From Paenirhizobium cremeum (GTDB lineage Bacteria; Pseudomonadota; Alphaproteobacteria; Rhizobiales; Rhizobiaceae): a DNA stretch of 64,000 nt. Shown piece by piece: positions 35,676 through 43,670 of the stretch. Under the pieces are notes generated by a model. The model ran no database searches. It had not been told where the DNA came from and worked only from the letters and a program-made list of their open reading frames with translations. Every line of letters begins with the position of its first letter. Positions within the stretch are counted from its first letter, which is position 1. Made by a program: the position numbers and the translations under genes. The stretch spans positions 62,001 to 126,000 of the forward strand of contig NZ_JAGGCS010000002.1 in assembly GCF_022884085.1 (NCBI RefSeq). The letters run 5' to 3'.

Positions 35676-36779
35676 TCAGGAAATGAAATCCAGGTACTTA
35701 TTCTGAATTTCAGCTTCGTTCTCCGCGTAATAGGCGGGATCGACCCTGAATTGTGTCACTGCGTTTTCGGGAGTCGAAGGGCTGACCTTCTTGTCTTCGT
35801 CGGTCATCATGGCGATGGCTTTCGGGTTGGTCGGTCCACCACCCATGCTGCGCAACAGCAACAGCTGCCCTTCAGGATCGAGGCTGGAATTGATGAACTC
35901 GAACACTTTGTCGCCAGCCGGATTTCCCTTCGGGACTGACCAGGCACTGAGGAAGAGGAGGTTCTGGTCCCAGCTCCAGGTCAGGCGTCCCTTGGTTTCC
36001 TTGCTGAGCAAATTCGCACGCGAGTGCCAGATATTGCCCATGACCACCTCGCCGTCGCGGAACAGTTGCTGGCTTTGTGCGCCGCTATCCCAGAAAATCA
36101 GGTGCGGAAGGAGCGGCTTCAGCTTTTTGAAGGCGCGGTCCAGGTCGAGCGGGTAAATGTCTTTCGGGGCCACACCGTCTGCAAGCAACACCGCCTCAAG
36201 CTGACCCTGCACATATTTGCACATCGTCCGCTTGCCAGGGAATTTTTCAAGGTCGAAGAAGTCCGCCCATCCGGACGGCGCAACGCCCTTGGTCATTTCG
36301 GAATTGTAGGCAAGAACATTGGCAAAGACATAGTTGGCAATTCCGAATTCCGCCGCCATTCCCGGGCCGACTTTATTCTTGTCGACAACGGAATAGTCGA
36401 TCGGCCGCACATATCCACCCTTTCCAAGTGTTGCCGCATCGGTCATGCCGCCGTCCGTGACATCCCAGATAACGGCGTTGGCTTCGACCTGCGCGCGGAT
36501 TGCAGCGGTATCGGGACCTGCGCCGTCTACGACGACTTTAATGCCCGTCTTCGCTGTGAACGGCTTTCCAAACGCTTCCTGGTGCGCGTCAACGGCGGCG
36601 CCGCCCCAGTTGCAGATGACGATTTCGTTTGCATCTGCGGCAGCGTTGCCCGGTTTTACCGCAACGGTCAGACCCAAAGCACCCATGGCAACCAGGAACG
36701 ATCGACGATCGATCTGCCCATTCTTGAAGCCGTTCAAAGCAATCGAAAGAGCGTCTTGTCTAAATTTTGACTGCGACAT
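35676..36779 (-). CDS. ABC transporter substrate-binding protein, polyamine/opine-type
   Basis: A 367-residue periplasmic binding protein. The N-terminus has a twin-arginine-like signal (DRRSFLVAMGALGLTVAVKP, cleavage after GNAAA), followed by EIVICNWGGAAVDAHQEAFG, the start of a PotD-like fold. The ATG at 36777-36779 is chosen because AAGGGG precedes it by about six bases and the signal peptide follows; an upstream in-frame ATG lies in the operator region. First gene of the minus-strand guanidino operon. The ligand is probably a guanidino compound such as arginine or a derivative (inference from the deiminases). Confidence 0.92.
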   Translation of the reverse strand: MSQSKFRQDALSIALNGFKNGQIDRRSFLVAMGALGLTVAVKPGNAAADANEIVICNWGGAAVDAHQEAFGKPFTAKTGIKVVVDGAGPDTAAIRAQVEANAVIWDVTDGGMTDAATLGKGGYVRPIDYSVVDKNKVGPGMAAEFGIANYVFANVLAYNSEMTKGVAPSGWADFFDLEKFPGKRTMCKYVQGQLEAVLLADGVAPKDIYPLDLDRAFKKLKPLLPHLIFWDSGAQSQQLFRDGEVVMGNIWHSRANLLSKETKGRLTWSWDQNLLFLSAWSVPKGNPAGDKVFEFINSSLDPEGQLLLLRSMGGGPTNPKAIAMMTDEDKKVSPSTPENAVTQFRVDPAYYAENEAEIQNKYLDFIS

Positions 36780-36867
36780 TGCTGAACCCCTTTTTTGGCC
36801 GACCTTGAGATCGCGCTTTTTTGAATATCGAGGAGCACGAAAATCGGAGATCAATTCGAGCTCGTAG

Positions 36868-36924
36868 TGAACCGGTTGAGTAAACCGGTTGCGTAATGTG
36901 TAACACGCCTTTGCTGCTTTGCAA
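36868..36924 (-). promoter_or_regulatory. Promoter with two LacI-type operators for the binding-protein operon
   Basis: Two palindromes, TGAACCGGTTGA (36868-36879) and TAAACCGGTTGC (36881-36892), match the motif found at 26.8 and 28.0 kb (10 of 12 each) but are only 13 bases apart. On the minus strand a possible promoter lies just upstream: -35 TTGCAA (36919-36924), 16-base spacer, -10 TACACA (36897-36902). The operators would then sit over the transcription start. Confidence 0.6.
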
Positions 36925-37444
36925 CCCGTTCTTAACGTTATGCCGGCTGTCGGACACAGGTCCCACAAGGGTCTCAACAATCGAGCGGAAAATTCTCATC
37001 TGCCGCTGCGGAAGCGGGAACGGAAGATGAGGGTTTCCGATCAGCCGCCAGCTTGCAGCGGTTCATCTCGATGTTCTCGATGCTCCGAAATCTCTTCGTC
37101 GCCCCACACCACAAACGATCCGTCCTTGCCACTCACGTTCACCGCATCCGCGCAACAGCGCATTGGAAAGCCGTGACCGGCGCAATTGCCTGATTGCCGC
37201 AAGAACTTGGCGCCGGGAAAAGGGAATGCAGACACTATCGCAATGTCTGGATGGCGCCCGCCCGGCAAGGAGCTTCAGTCGATGCTAGAGCTTGGCGGGT
37301 CGGTGCGCAGTCATGTCTCCGGCCTTTAAGCGCGGTTTGATATGACCGCTGGCCCTGAAATTCTGCGCTCGAACCGATCCCTGTCGACTGACCGTGCTTC
37401 GCCGCGCAATAGGATGCCACGGGCTCTTCGGTTCGTACTGTTTA
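36925..37444. other. Gene-free stretch between guanidino and aromatic modules
   Basis: No recognised gene. A 75-residue minus-strand frame (37041-37268, ending VVWGDEEISEHREHRDEP) has plausible codon use but no relative I recognise and no clear ribosome-binding site. Bordered on the right by an IS6-family fragment, so the region is probably insertion debris. Confidence 0.45.
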
Positions 37445-37534
37445 TTCCGCCACTTGAAATCGCTCATTGACAATCTCGTTGAGAATATTCGGCGCTCTTT
37501 CACGCAGCAGCGACAAAACTTCTGCAACAGAGCC
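37445..37534 (-). mobile_element. IS6-family insertion sequence, 5' end fragment
   Basis: Read on the minus strand this begins with the IS6-type terminal inverted repeat GGCTCTGTTGCAGAAGTTTT (outer end at 37534), followed by the leader and the first codons of an IS6 transposase (MSDFKWR, ATG at 37465-37467). Similarity stops after seven codons, where unrelated sequence begins. The rest of the element is missing; a 3' fragment of the same family is at 48836-49299. Confidence 0.75.
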
Positions 37535-37676
37535 AGTCGGACCACCTTGGGGGATTTGCCCGACGCGCGGACCTCTGGGCGTCGGAGATCGGTTGGACTC
37601 CGGGCCTATCCGATGCATAGAGTGGAGTTCAACGGCGCAAGCTTCCTCGCAAAATCGCTTAGGGAGGCACTTCAGA

Positions 37677-38441
37677 TCAAAGAATTGCCACCGCCCGGCA
37701 CCAACCCGCTGATCCGCCCTTGATCTTGACCGGCAGGCAGGACACGGTGAACCCGTGGGGCGGCAGTTCGTCGAGCCGCGTCAGCTTCTCCATGTGCATG
37801 AAAATGCCTTCACGACCAGCCTTGTGGCCTTCCCAGATAAGACCTGCATCGCCGGTTTCGGCGAAGCGTTTTGCCGTGACAGGGAAGGGGGCATCCCACG
37901 ACCAGGCGTCCGTGCCGGCGATGCGGATACCCTGCGCCATCAGCCAAAGCGTCGCTTCGCGACCGATGCCGCAGCCGCGGCCAAGGAAGTCCGGGCGGCC
38001 ATAGGCGGCGCCTGCGGCGGTGTTGACCAACACGATGTCGAAGGGTTGCAGCGCGCGGCCCGTGGCCTTCACGGCAGCCTCGATGTCTGCGGCTGTCGCC
38101 ACATGGCCATCGGGAAGCCCGCGCAGATCGAGCTTCACGCCCGGTCGGATGCACCAGTCCAACGGCACCTCGTCGATGGTCCAGGCACGCTCGCCGTTGT
38201 TCATGGTGGAGGCGAAGTGCCAGGGTGCATCCAGGTGCGTGCCGGCATGGGCTGTCAGGTGCAGTTGTTCGACAGCCCAGCCCTCGCCGCCCGGAACCTC
38301 GGCGATATCGAGGCCCGGGAAGAAGCGGAGCACTTCTTCCGCGCCCTCCGCATGGTTGGTGTAGCTGATCCTCGGACCGAGCCCTGGCGGGTCGGCGGGA
38401 ATGTCGTTCTCGATGGCCACCGAGAGGTCGATGATCTTCAT
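37677..38441 (-). CDS. Cyclase-family (kynurenine formamidase-like) metal-dependent hydrolase
   Basis: A 254-residue protein with the family metal motif HxGTHxDxPxH: H65, H69, D71 and H75 in HAGTHLDAPWHF, plus the upstream IIDLSVAIENDIP start typical of the fold. Members hydrolyse amides such as N-formylkynurenine or act on related ring-opening products. Last gene of the ten-gene aromatic operon, three bases after the epimerase gene. It may open a lactone or amide intermediate; the true substrate is unknown. Confidence 0.88.
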   Translation of the reverse strand: MKIIDLSVAIENDIPADPPGLGPRISYTNHAEGAEEVLRFFPGLDIAEVPGGEGWAVEQLHLTAHAGTHLDAPWHFASTMNNGERAWTIDEVPLDWCIRPGVKLDLRGLPDGHVATAADIEAAVKATGRALQPFDIVLVNTAAGAAYGRPDFLGRGCGIGREATLWLMAQGIRIAGTDAWSWDAPFPVTAKRFAETGDAGLIWEGHKAGREGIFMHMEKLTRLDELPPHGFTVSCLPVKIKGGSAGWCRAVAIL

Positions 38442-38444
38442 GGG

Positions 38445-39362
38445 TCAGTCTCCTGAAAGTGCGGCTTTCGCCAGCGTGTCGAGATTGGCGTCGGCGCGGA
38501 AGCCGAGGGCGAGCGCCGGTGTGGCGTCGAGCGGCGGCATGGCGCCGAAGATGCGTCGCAGGTTGTCGTCATCGCCCCAGCGGATATGGGCCTGTTTGCC
38601 GGTGACGCGGCAGACCGCGTCACAGACCTCGTTCAGATCGGCATGCAGGACCGGAGGCTGGACGACGGTCTGGACGGAGTCGGCGAGCCTTGCGGCGTGC
38701 AACAGGGTGGAGACAGCCGCTTTCCTCGACATCCACCAGCAGGTGCTGGCCGCGGGAATGGGACAGTCATAGGTCTCGCCAGCGGCGATGCTGTGGAAGA
38801 TCTGGCTCATGAACACCGATCCGTGTCCGCTTTCGCCGACCGGTCGGGCGATGATGCCGGGAAAGCGCAGGCTTATGGCCGACAGCGCCCCGCGTCGTGT
38901 CATGTCGGTGAGCAGGATCTCCATCATCAGCTTGTGAGCGCCGTAGGTGATAAGCGGCGCCGGCCGCGTTTCCGCCGTCACGGGGTATTCATCCAGGTCG
39001 CCGTATACGGCGATTGAGGAGGCAAACACGAAGCGGGCGCCGGGGTGATTTGCCGCTACCGCGCGCGCGAGAGCCAGGGGCGCCAGCAGATTGACGTGGT
39101 GGCCACGATCCTGTTCCCGCTCGGCCAGGCCGCCCGGAACGCTTGCCAGATGAAAGACAAGATCGAAACCCGGCTCCAGCAGATCCGTGAGAAAATCCTG
39201 GTCGCCGAGATCGCCGGCGATCGCTTCCGAACCGGACGGAGCCGGCCCGGAAAAGGCCCGGTCCGTCAGGACAATCCTTTGCGCATCGGGATAGACCTCG
39301 GGGAAAGCGGCGGCCAGACCCCGTCCCAGAAAGCCGTCGGCGCCGGTGACCAGAATACGCAT
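38445..39362 (-). CDS. NAD-dependent epimerase/dehydratase-family oxidoreductase (D-erythronate dehydrogenase-like)
   Basis: A 305-residue extended short-chain dehydrogenase. Rossmann motif ILVTGADGFLGRGLA at the N-terminus, FASSIAVYGD, and the YxxxK catalytic pair in TYGAHKLMMEILL. The substrate-domain pattern (LRFPGIIARPVGESGHGSVF, CWWMSRKAAVSTLLHA) is like DenD, which oxidises D-erythronate. The ATG at 39360-39362 overlaps the FAH stop by one base (TGATG). In an aromatic operon it more likely oxidises a hydroxylated ring-fission product than erythronate (inference). Confidence 0.88.
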   Translation of the reverse strand: MRILVTGADGFLGRGLAAAFPEVYPDAQRIVLTDRAFSGPAPSGSEAIAGDLGDQDFLTDLLEPGFDLVFHLASVPGGLAEREQDRGHHVNLLAPLALARAVAANHPGARFVFASSIAVYGDLDEYPVTAETRPAPLITYGAHKLMMEILLTDMTRRGALSAISLRFPGIIARPVGESGHGSVFMSQIFHSIAAGETYDCPIPAASTCWWMSRKAAVSTLLHAARLADSVQTVVQPPVLHADLNEVCDAVCRVTGKQAHIRWGDDDNLRRIFGAMPPLDATPALALGFRADANLDTLAKAALSGD

Positions 39363-40339
39363 CAGGTCCGCACCACGCTCTGGTCGATCACCCCGAAGGG
39401 GGCGGAGCCATCCGGCAGACGCGCCTCCATCCGCACGCGATCGCCCCAGGTGAGGAAGGGCGTGCGCGCGGCGCCTTCGTCGAGAAGTTCGATCACGCGG
39501 ATTTCCGATATGCAGGACGAGCCGGCGTTTCGATCCGCATTGGAGACAGTGCCCGAGCCGACGATCGTCCCTGCGGATAGCCTGCGGGTGCGGGCGCAAT
39601 GGGCGATCAGTTGGCCGAAGGAGAAATGCATCTCGTCGCCACGGGCGCGTCCGACTTCACGGCCGTTGATTTCGACATGCAAGGGGAGGTTGACGCGTCC
39701 CTTCGCCCATTGCGGGCCAAGCTCATCCGGCGTGATCGCGACGGGCGCAAAGGCGGTGGAGGGCTTTGCCTGCAGGAAGCCGAACCCGGCGCGCATTTCG
39801 CGCGGACCCAGCGCGCGCAGCGACCAGTCGTTGATCTGCATCAGCAGGCGTATATAGGCTTCCGCCTGCTCGGCCGTCGTCCCCATCGGCACATCCGAGA
39901 GCACGACGCCGAACTCGCCTTCCATGTCGATCAACAGCGCGTCGTCGGGGAATTCGACATCGGCAAGCGGACCACGAAAATCGTCACTGGCGCCCTGATA
40001 GATCAGCGGGATCGTCTCGAAATCCGGATTGGGCGGATTGTCGAAGGCCTTGTCCATCAGCCGTCCATGGTTGAGAAACGCCGAGGCATCCAGCCATTGC
40101 GGCGCGCGCGGCAGGGGAGCCAGGCAGCGTTGCGGCTCGAAACGGGTCGCGAATGGTTCCTCGCCCGCGTTCAGCCGGTCGTAGAGGCTGGCGAGGCGCG
40201 GAGAAATGGCATCCCAGTCTTCGATGGCGAAGAGCAGGGAGGGTGCAATGCCGGTCGCCGGTATTGCCCGCGTCAAATCGCGCGAGACGACCCACAATTG
40301 GCCGTCGCGGCTTCCGTCATGATAGGTTGCGAACTTCAT
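39362..40339 (-). CDS. Fumarylacetoacetate hydrolase (FAH) family protein
   Basis: A 325-residue FAH-fold enzyme that cleaves, hydrates or decarboxylates beta-diketo or enol acids using Mg/Mn. Metal-ligand segment DMEGEFGVVL (E140, E142) and downstream QINDWSLRALGPREM are visible, then FSFGQLIAHCARTRRLSAGTI and GSGTVSN, the standard FAH C-terminal core. Its length matches bacterial two-domain FAH proteins. It probably acts late in the ring-cleavage pathway. Confidence 0.92.
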   Translation of the reverse strand: MKFATYHDGSRDGQLWVVSRDLTRAIPATGIAPSLLFAIEDWDAISPRLASLYDRLNAGEEPFATRFEPQRCLAPLPRAPQWLDASAFLNHGRLMDKAFDNPPNPDFETIPLIYQGASDDFRGPLADVEFPDDALLIDMEGEFGVVLSDVPMGTTAEQAEAYIRLLMQINDWSLRALGPREMRAGFGFLQAKPSTAFAPVAITPDELGPQWAKGRVNLPLHVEINGREVGRARGDEMHFSFGQLIAHCARTRRLSAGTIVGSGTVSNADRNAGSSCISEIRVIELLDEGAARTPFLTWGDRVRMEARLPDGSAPFGVIDQSVVRT

Positions 40340-40393
40340 GGGGACCTCATTTGCTACCGTTCGAGGCCTGCCAGGCCTTCGGGGAATTGCGCG

Positions 40394-40975
40394 TCATCTC
40401 CCCGCGAGGCTCGCGGCAAGCGTGGGATCGTAGGTGCCCGAGACGAGCACGAAGAGCATCCGGCACATCCTGCCGGAGCGGTTGGCCCAGGCATGGTTGG
40501 TGCCGCGCTGGACGACCACGGAACCGGGCTTCAGAAGCGCCTCGCCATCATCCAGCACCAGGGTCATTTCGCCCTCGATGACGATGCCGTAGTCGATCGA
40601 TTCCGTCCGGTGCATCAGCGGATGCGGAGAGCTCTCCTTGACCGTCGAGGCGGCCTTGTCGCCGATCTGCTCGAACGCCTCGCCCATCCGCCCGGCCCCC
40701 GACATCAGGAAATCCTCGGTGTCCGGTGGAATGTCGACGAAGCGAATGCGGGTGCCGCCGGGAGGCGGGGGCAGCACGAGGGCCCCAAGCGTCGGGTCGC
40801 CGTCGTTGGCGACGCGCGCGGGGCTCTCCGCCGTCGACCAGACCTCATGGAATACGGTGCCCGGAATGGCGGTGATCTCCACGACGGTCGGCAGCGGTCC
40901 GACCTCGGTCAGAATGGAGCGCCCGTCCTGGCTGTGTCCGGTCACGACGCGGGTGATGGGGGGAAAGTTTGTCAT
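40394..40975 (-). CDS. Cupin-domain protein
   Basis: A 193-residue single-cupin protein. Cupin motif 1 is around HRTESIDYGIVIEGEMTLVL and motif 2 in LKPGSVVVQRGTNHAWANRS. This shape is typical of small cupins in aromatic-degradation clusters whose role is isomerase, dioxygenase or sensor-like. It overlaps the MFS gene stop by four bases. Shorter than gentisate 1,2-dioxygenases (about 340-370 residues, two cupins), so that identity is unlikely. Confidence 0.85.
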   Translation of the reverse strand: MTNFPPITRVVTGHSQDGRSILTEVGPLPTVVEITAIPGTVFHEVWSTAESPARVANDGDPTLGALVLPPPPGGTRIRFVDIPPDTEDFLMSGAGRMGEAFEQIGDKAASTVKESSPHPLMHRTESIDYGIVIEGEMTLVLDDGEALLKPGSVVVQRGTNHAWANRSGRMCRMLFVLVSGTYDPTLAASLAGR

Positions 40976-42090
40976 GCGCCTTTCGCCTTGGTGAAGAAGC
41001 CGATGGAGATGATGCCCACCACGATGGCGGCGACGCCGAGTGCCGAATAACCGAGGTTCTGGCCGAGCGCTCCGCCGACGATCGGCCCGAGTGCAGCGCC
41101 GACCATCAGCATCGCCGGCGTGGCGGCAACCGCGCGCCCCGTCGGATCGAGCTTGGCCAGTCGCCCGAAGGCGAAAGTGTGGGTGAAGATCTGGATGGAG
41201 ACGAACACCGCAGCGGCGGGCGCCCAGAGGGTGAAGGTCGTCGCCGATGTGACGATGACGGCGAGAACGGCCTGAACCGCAGGTCCGATCTGGGTGACCA
41301 GCGTCGCCGAGACGCGCGTCTGCAGGAATGCTGCCAACGGAGACGGCAGGATGAAGTTGACGAAACCCAGCGCGATCAGGACGGCGAGAACGCTATCGGG
41401 TGAGAAGCCGCGCGTCTTGCCGATCACCTCGACGAAGGAAAACACCATCGCCTGGTTGAAGGTCATGATGCTGATGCCGAAGATGGTGAGCCAGACGGCG
41501 CGGCTGAAGGGCCGCCTTTGGTGTTCGACGCCGTTCACGGGGTTGCGGAACAGCAGCGCGGAACTGATGGTGGCGACCGCCATGATCCCGGCGAAGACCT
41601 GAAAAAGAACCGGGCCGCCATAGGCGATCAGCAACTGTGGAATGACGGCAAGCAGAATGATGGCCAGCAGGCCAAGCGCAATGCCGGCCAGCGCGTATAG
41701 GCGATGCGGATTGGCGGCGTGTCCCATTGTCCCGTGCACCATGGAGAGCGCGACGCCGACGGACAGGCCCGCGACGAGGTGGAGCAGGGCGAGCGGCATG
41801 AAGCCGGCCTGTGTGGACGCGAGCAGGAAAGCCGCTGCGGCCACGCCGAAGCCCAAGGTCGCGGCCAGTCTCTGGTTCATCCTGTCGAAGCGTGGCGCGA
41901 CCAAGGCGCTTGCGACGACCGCGCCGACGAGGAACAGGGTTGCCAGCCCACCCGCCTGCTGCGGGTTGAAACCGTAATGCTCGACCAGCGCGCCGACCCA
42001 GACGGGCAGCGCGATGAGATCCAGCATCCCCGAGAAGTGGCCGATGATGAGGGCGGTTACCCCGGCCACTCCGAATTTTTGTCCTGACAT
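40972..42090 (-). CDS. MFS transporter
   Basis: A 372-residue inner-membrane protein with about twelve hydrophobic segments and MFS loop features (VAPRFDRMNQRLAATLGF after TM2). The ATG at 42088-42090 has a GGAGGA site; an upstream in-frame start lies in the gap after the monooxygenase gene. It has no close hallmark of a named aromatic permease such as PcaK, but its place in the operon suggests uptake of the aromatic substrate or export of an intermediate. Confidence 0.9.
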   Translation of the reverse strand: MSGQKFGVAGVTALIIGHFSGMLDLIALPVWVGALVEHYGFNPQQAGGLATLFLVGAVVASALVAPRFDRMNQRLAATLGFGVAAAAFLLASTQAGFMPLALLHLVAGLSVGVALSMVHGTMGHAANPHRLYALAGIALGLLAIILLAVIPQLLIAYGGPVLFQVFAGIMAVATISSALLFRNPVNGVEHQRRPFSRAVWLTIFGISIMTFNQAMVFSFVEVIGKTRGFSPDSVLAVLIALGFVNFILPSPLAAFLQTRVSATLVTQIGPAVQAVLAVIVTSATTFTLWAPAAAVFVSIQIFTHTFAFGRLAKLDPTGRAVAATPAMLMVGAALGPIVGGALGQNLGYSALGVAAIVVGIISIGFFTKAKGA

Positions 42091-42165
42091 TCGTGCTCCT
42101 CCAGCAAATTGAACGGCGGCCATCGGTGCGCGATCTCCCAAATCGCTGCACCGCCGCGACTTTTT

Positions 42166-43293
42166 TCAGATGGCTTCCGCCAGCGTTTTCATGGAAGCCT
42201 GCATGATCGCGGCATGTGCGTCGCGGCTGCCGCCATGGATTTCGATGTCGGCCAGTTGGCCGGAATTCTCGACCACCATCCGGCAGCGCTCCCAGCGTCT
42301 TGCTTCGAATGCGGCAAGGGCGGAACCGAGATCGGCGCCTTGGCCAAGCTCTTCGGCCAGCACCATCGCGTCCTCGATGCCGATGCAGGCGCCAGCTGCC
42401 AGATGCGGTGTCGTGGCATGCACGGCATCGCCGATCAGCACCACGCGGCCCCTGAACCAGGGCCGTGGCAACAGCATCTGCTCGAGCGGGCGGTAGATGA
42501 CCTGGTGCTCGGAGGACAGCTCCAAGGCGATCCCGCGGATGATCGGGGAGGGGAAGCGCTCCAGCAGGCCCCGCAAGGTTTCAACCAGCACCTCCGGCGG
42601 AACGAAGTCGTTGGTGGGGCGGTCTTCGGTCAGGAACAGGTAGGCCTGGTCCTTGTTGACGCCGTTCAAGCCGACCTTGAGCTTCGGGCCCATCCACATG
42701 GCGACGGTATCGATGCCCTTGGGCCTTGGCAGCACCGCGCGCCAGACCGACTGGCCGATGAAGCGCGGTTTGGGAGCCTCGGGAAAGATCTTGGCACGGA
42801 CGGCGGAATAGAGGCCGTCCGCGCCGACGACGAGATCGTAGGTCTCCGAACTGCCGCCGCCGAAGGTAACATGCACTCCATCGTCGCCTTGGACGATGTC
42901 GGTGAAGGTGAGCCCCAAGCGAACCTTGGTGGTGGAAGAGCGTACGGCTTCGGAAAGGATCTTGGCGAGCGCCGGACGCATGATGCCGCCGTCGCCGGGG
43001 ATGTCGGCGCCGGCCACGCGCGGGGTCGGCAGCGTAACAAGCACGGAGTCGTCCGGCCCGCGCAGTTGCACGCCATCGCTGGCGAAGCCTTCCTCGAGAA
43101 ACCGCTCGATCAGGCCGAGATCCCGCAATACCCGAAGCGTCGAGCCGTGCAGACTGATGCCGGCGCCATAGGAGCGCCACCCGGCGTCGATCTCGACGAG
43201 ATCCACCTCGAAGCCCTTGCGGGACAGTTGCAGCGCCGCGGTCATGCCGGCGAAGCCGCCGCCGATGACAAGCACTTTGGAATTTGAATTCAT
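42166..43293 (-). CDS. FAD-dependent aromatic monooxygenase (salicylate/6-hydroxynicotinate hydroxylase-like)
   Basis: A 375-residue class A flavoprotein monooxygenase using NAD(P)H and O2 to hydroxylate an aromatic ring. GGGFAG at residues 11-16 binds FAD; DG motif in VVGADGLYSAVRAKIF; GD motif in VVLIGDAVHATTPHLAAG. The ATG at 43291-43293 has a GGAGGA ribosome-binding site and overlaps the Rieske gene stop by four bases. The adjacent ring-cleavage dioxygenase suggests it makes the catechol- or hydroquinone-type substrate. Ring specificity is not readable. Confidence 0.92.
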   Translation of the reverse strand: MNSNSKVLVIGGGFAGMTAALQLSRKGFEVDLVEIDAGWRSYGAGISLHGSTLRVLRDLGLIERFLEEGFASDGVQLRGPDDSVLVTLPTPRVAGADIPGDGGIMRPALAKILSEAVRSSTTKVRLGLTFTDIVQGDDGVHVTFGGGSSETYDLVVGADGLYSAVRAKIFPEAPKPRFIGQSVWRAVLPRPKGIDTVAMWMGPKLKVGLNGVNKDQAYLFLTEDRPTNDFVPPEVLVETLRGLLERFPSPIIRGIALELSSEHQVIYRPLEQMLLPRPWFRGRVVLIGDAVHATTPHLAAGACIGIEDAMVLAEELGQGADLGSALAAFEARRWERCRMVVENSGQLADIEIHGGSRDAHAAIMQASMKTLAEAI

Positions 43294-43667
43294 GTGGTTT
43301 CCTCCTCTGGGGGTGCGGCGACGAAAATCTCCCCCTCGTCGCTCACGGCAATGTCTACGGCTGTCAGTTTTTGTCCCAGGCAAGGTCCAAGAACGCATTG
43401 GCCGGTATCGATTTCGAAAAGCGCGCCATGCGAGTGGCACGTCAGATGGGTCTTCTCGCCATTCAGGTAGGCGTCTGTCTTCCATGCCATCGGCGTGCCG
43501 GTGGAGTAGTGCGGGCAGGCATCGAGCCAGGCGTAGAGAACGCCCTGGCGCCGGATCAGGACGATCTTCCGGCGCGCTCCGTCAAAGGGGCCGAAGCCTT
43601 TCGCCTCGGCCTCGCCGATCTCGTTGGACCGGCACAGATAGTGGAGTTTTCGCGCGGCGCCCTGCAT
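43290..43667 (-). CDS. Rieske-type [2Fe-2S] ferredoxin
   Basis: A 125-residue Rieske protein with ligands C51/H53 in DACPHYSTG and C77/H80 in LTCHSHGALFEIDTGQC. It is a stand-alone ferredoxin, normally the electron donor to a ring-hydroxylating oxygenase or a protector/reactivator of an extradiol dioxygenase; no Rieske oxygenase alpha subunit is in the operon. Three bases after the dioxygenase gene and overlapping the flavin monooxygenase gene. Confidence 0.92.
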   Translation of the reverse strand: MQGAARKLHYLCRSNEIGEAEAKGFGPFDGARRKIVLIRRQGVLYAWLDACPHYSTGTPMAWKTDAYLNGEKTHLTCHSHGALFEIDTGQCVLGPCLGQKLTAVDIAVSDEGEIFVAAPPEEETT

Positions 43668-43670
43668 GGG

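Noticed and set aside
37041..37268. A 75-residue minus-strand frame as a new small gene
   Set aside because: No recognisable family, no clear ribosome-binding site and a debris-like setting; mentioned only in the gene-free entry.
40394..40975. Gentisate 1,2-dioxygenase for the cupin gene, making the operon a gentisate pathway
   Set aside because: The protein has one cupin and 193 residues, far shorter than two-cupin gentisate dioxygenases, and the operon has its own extradiol enzyme.
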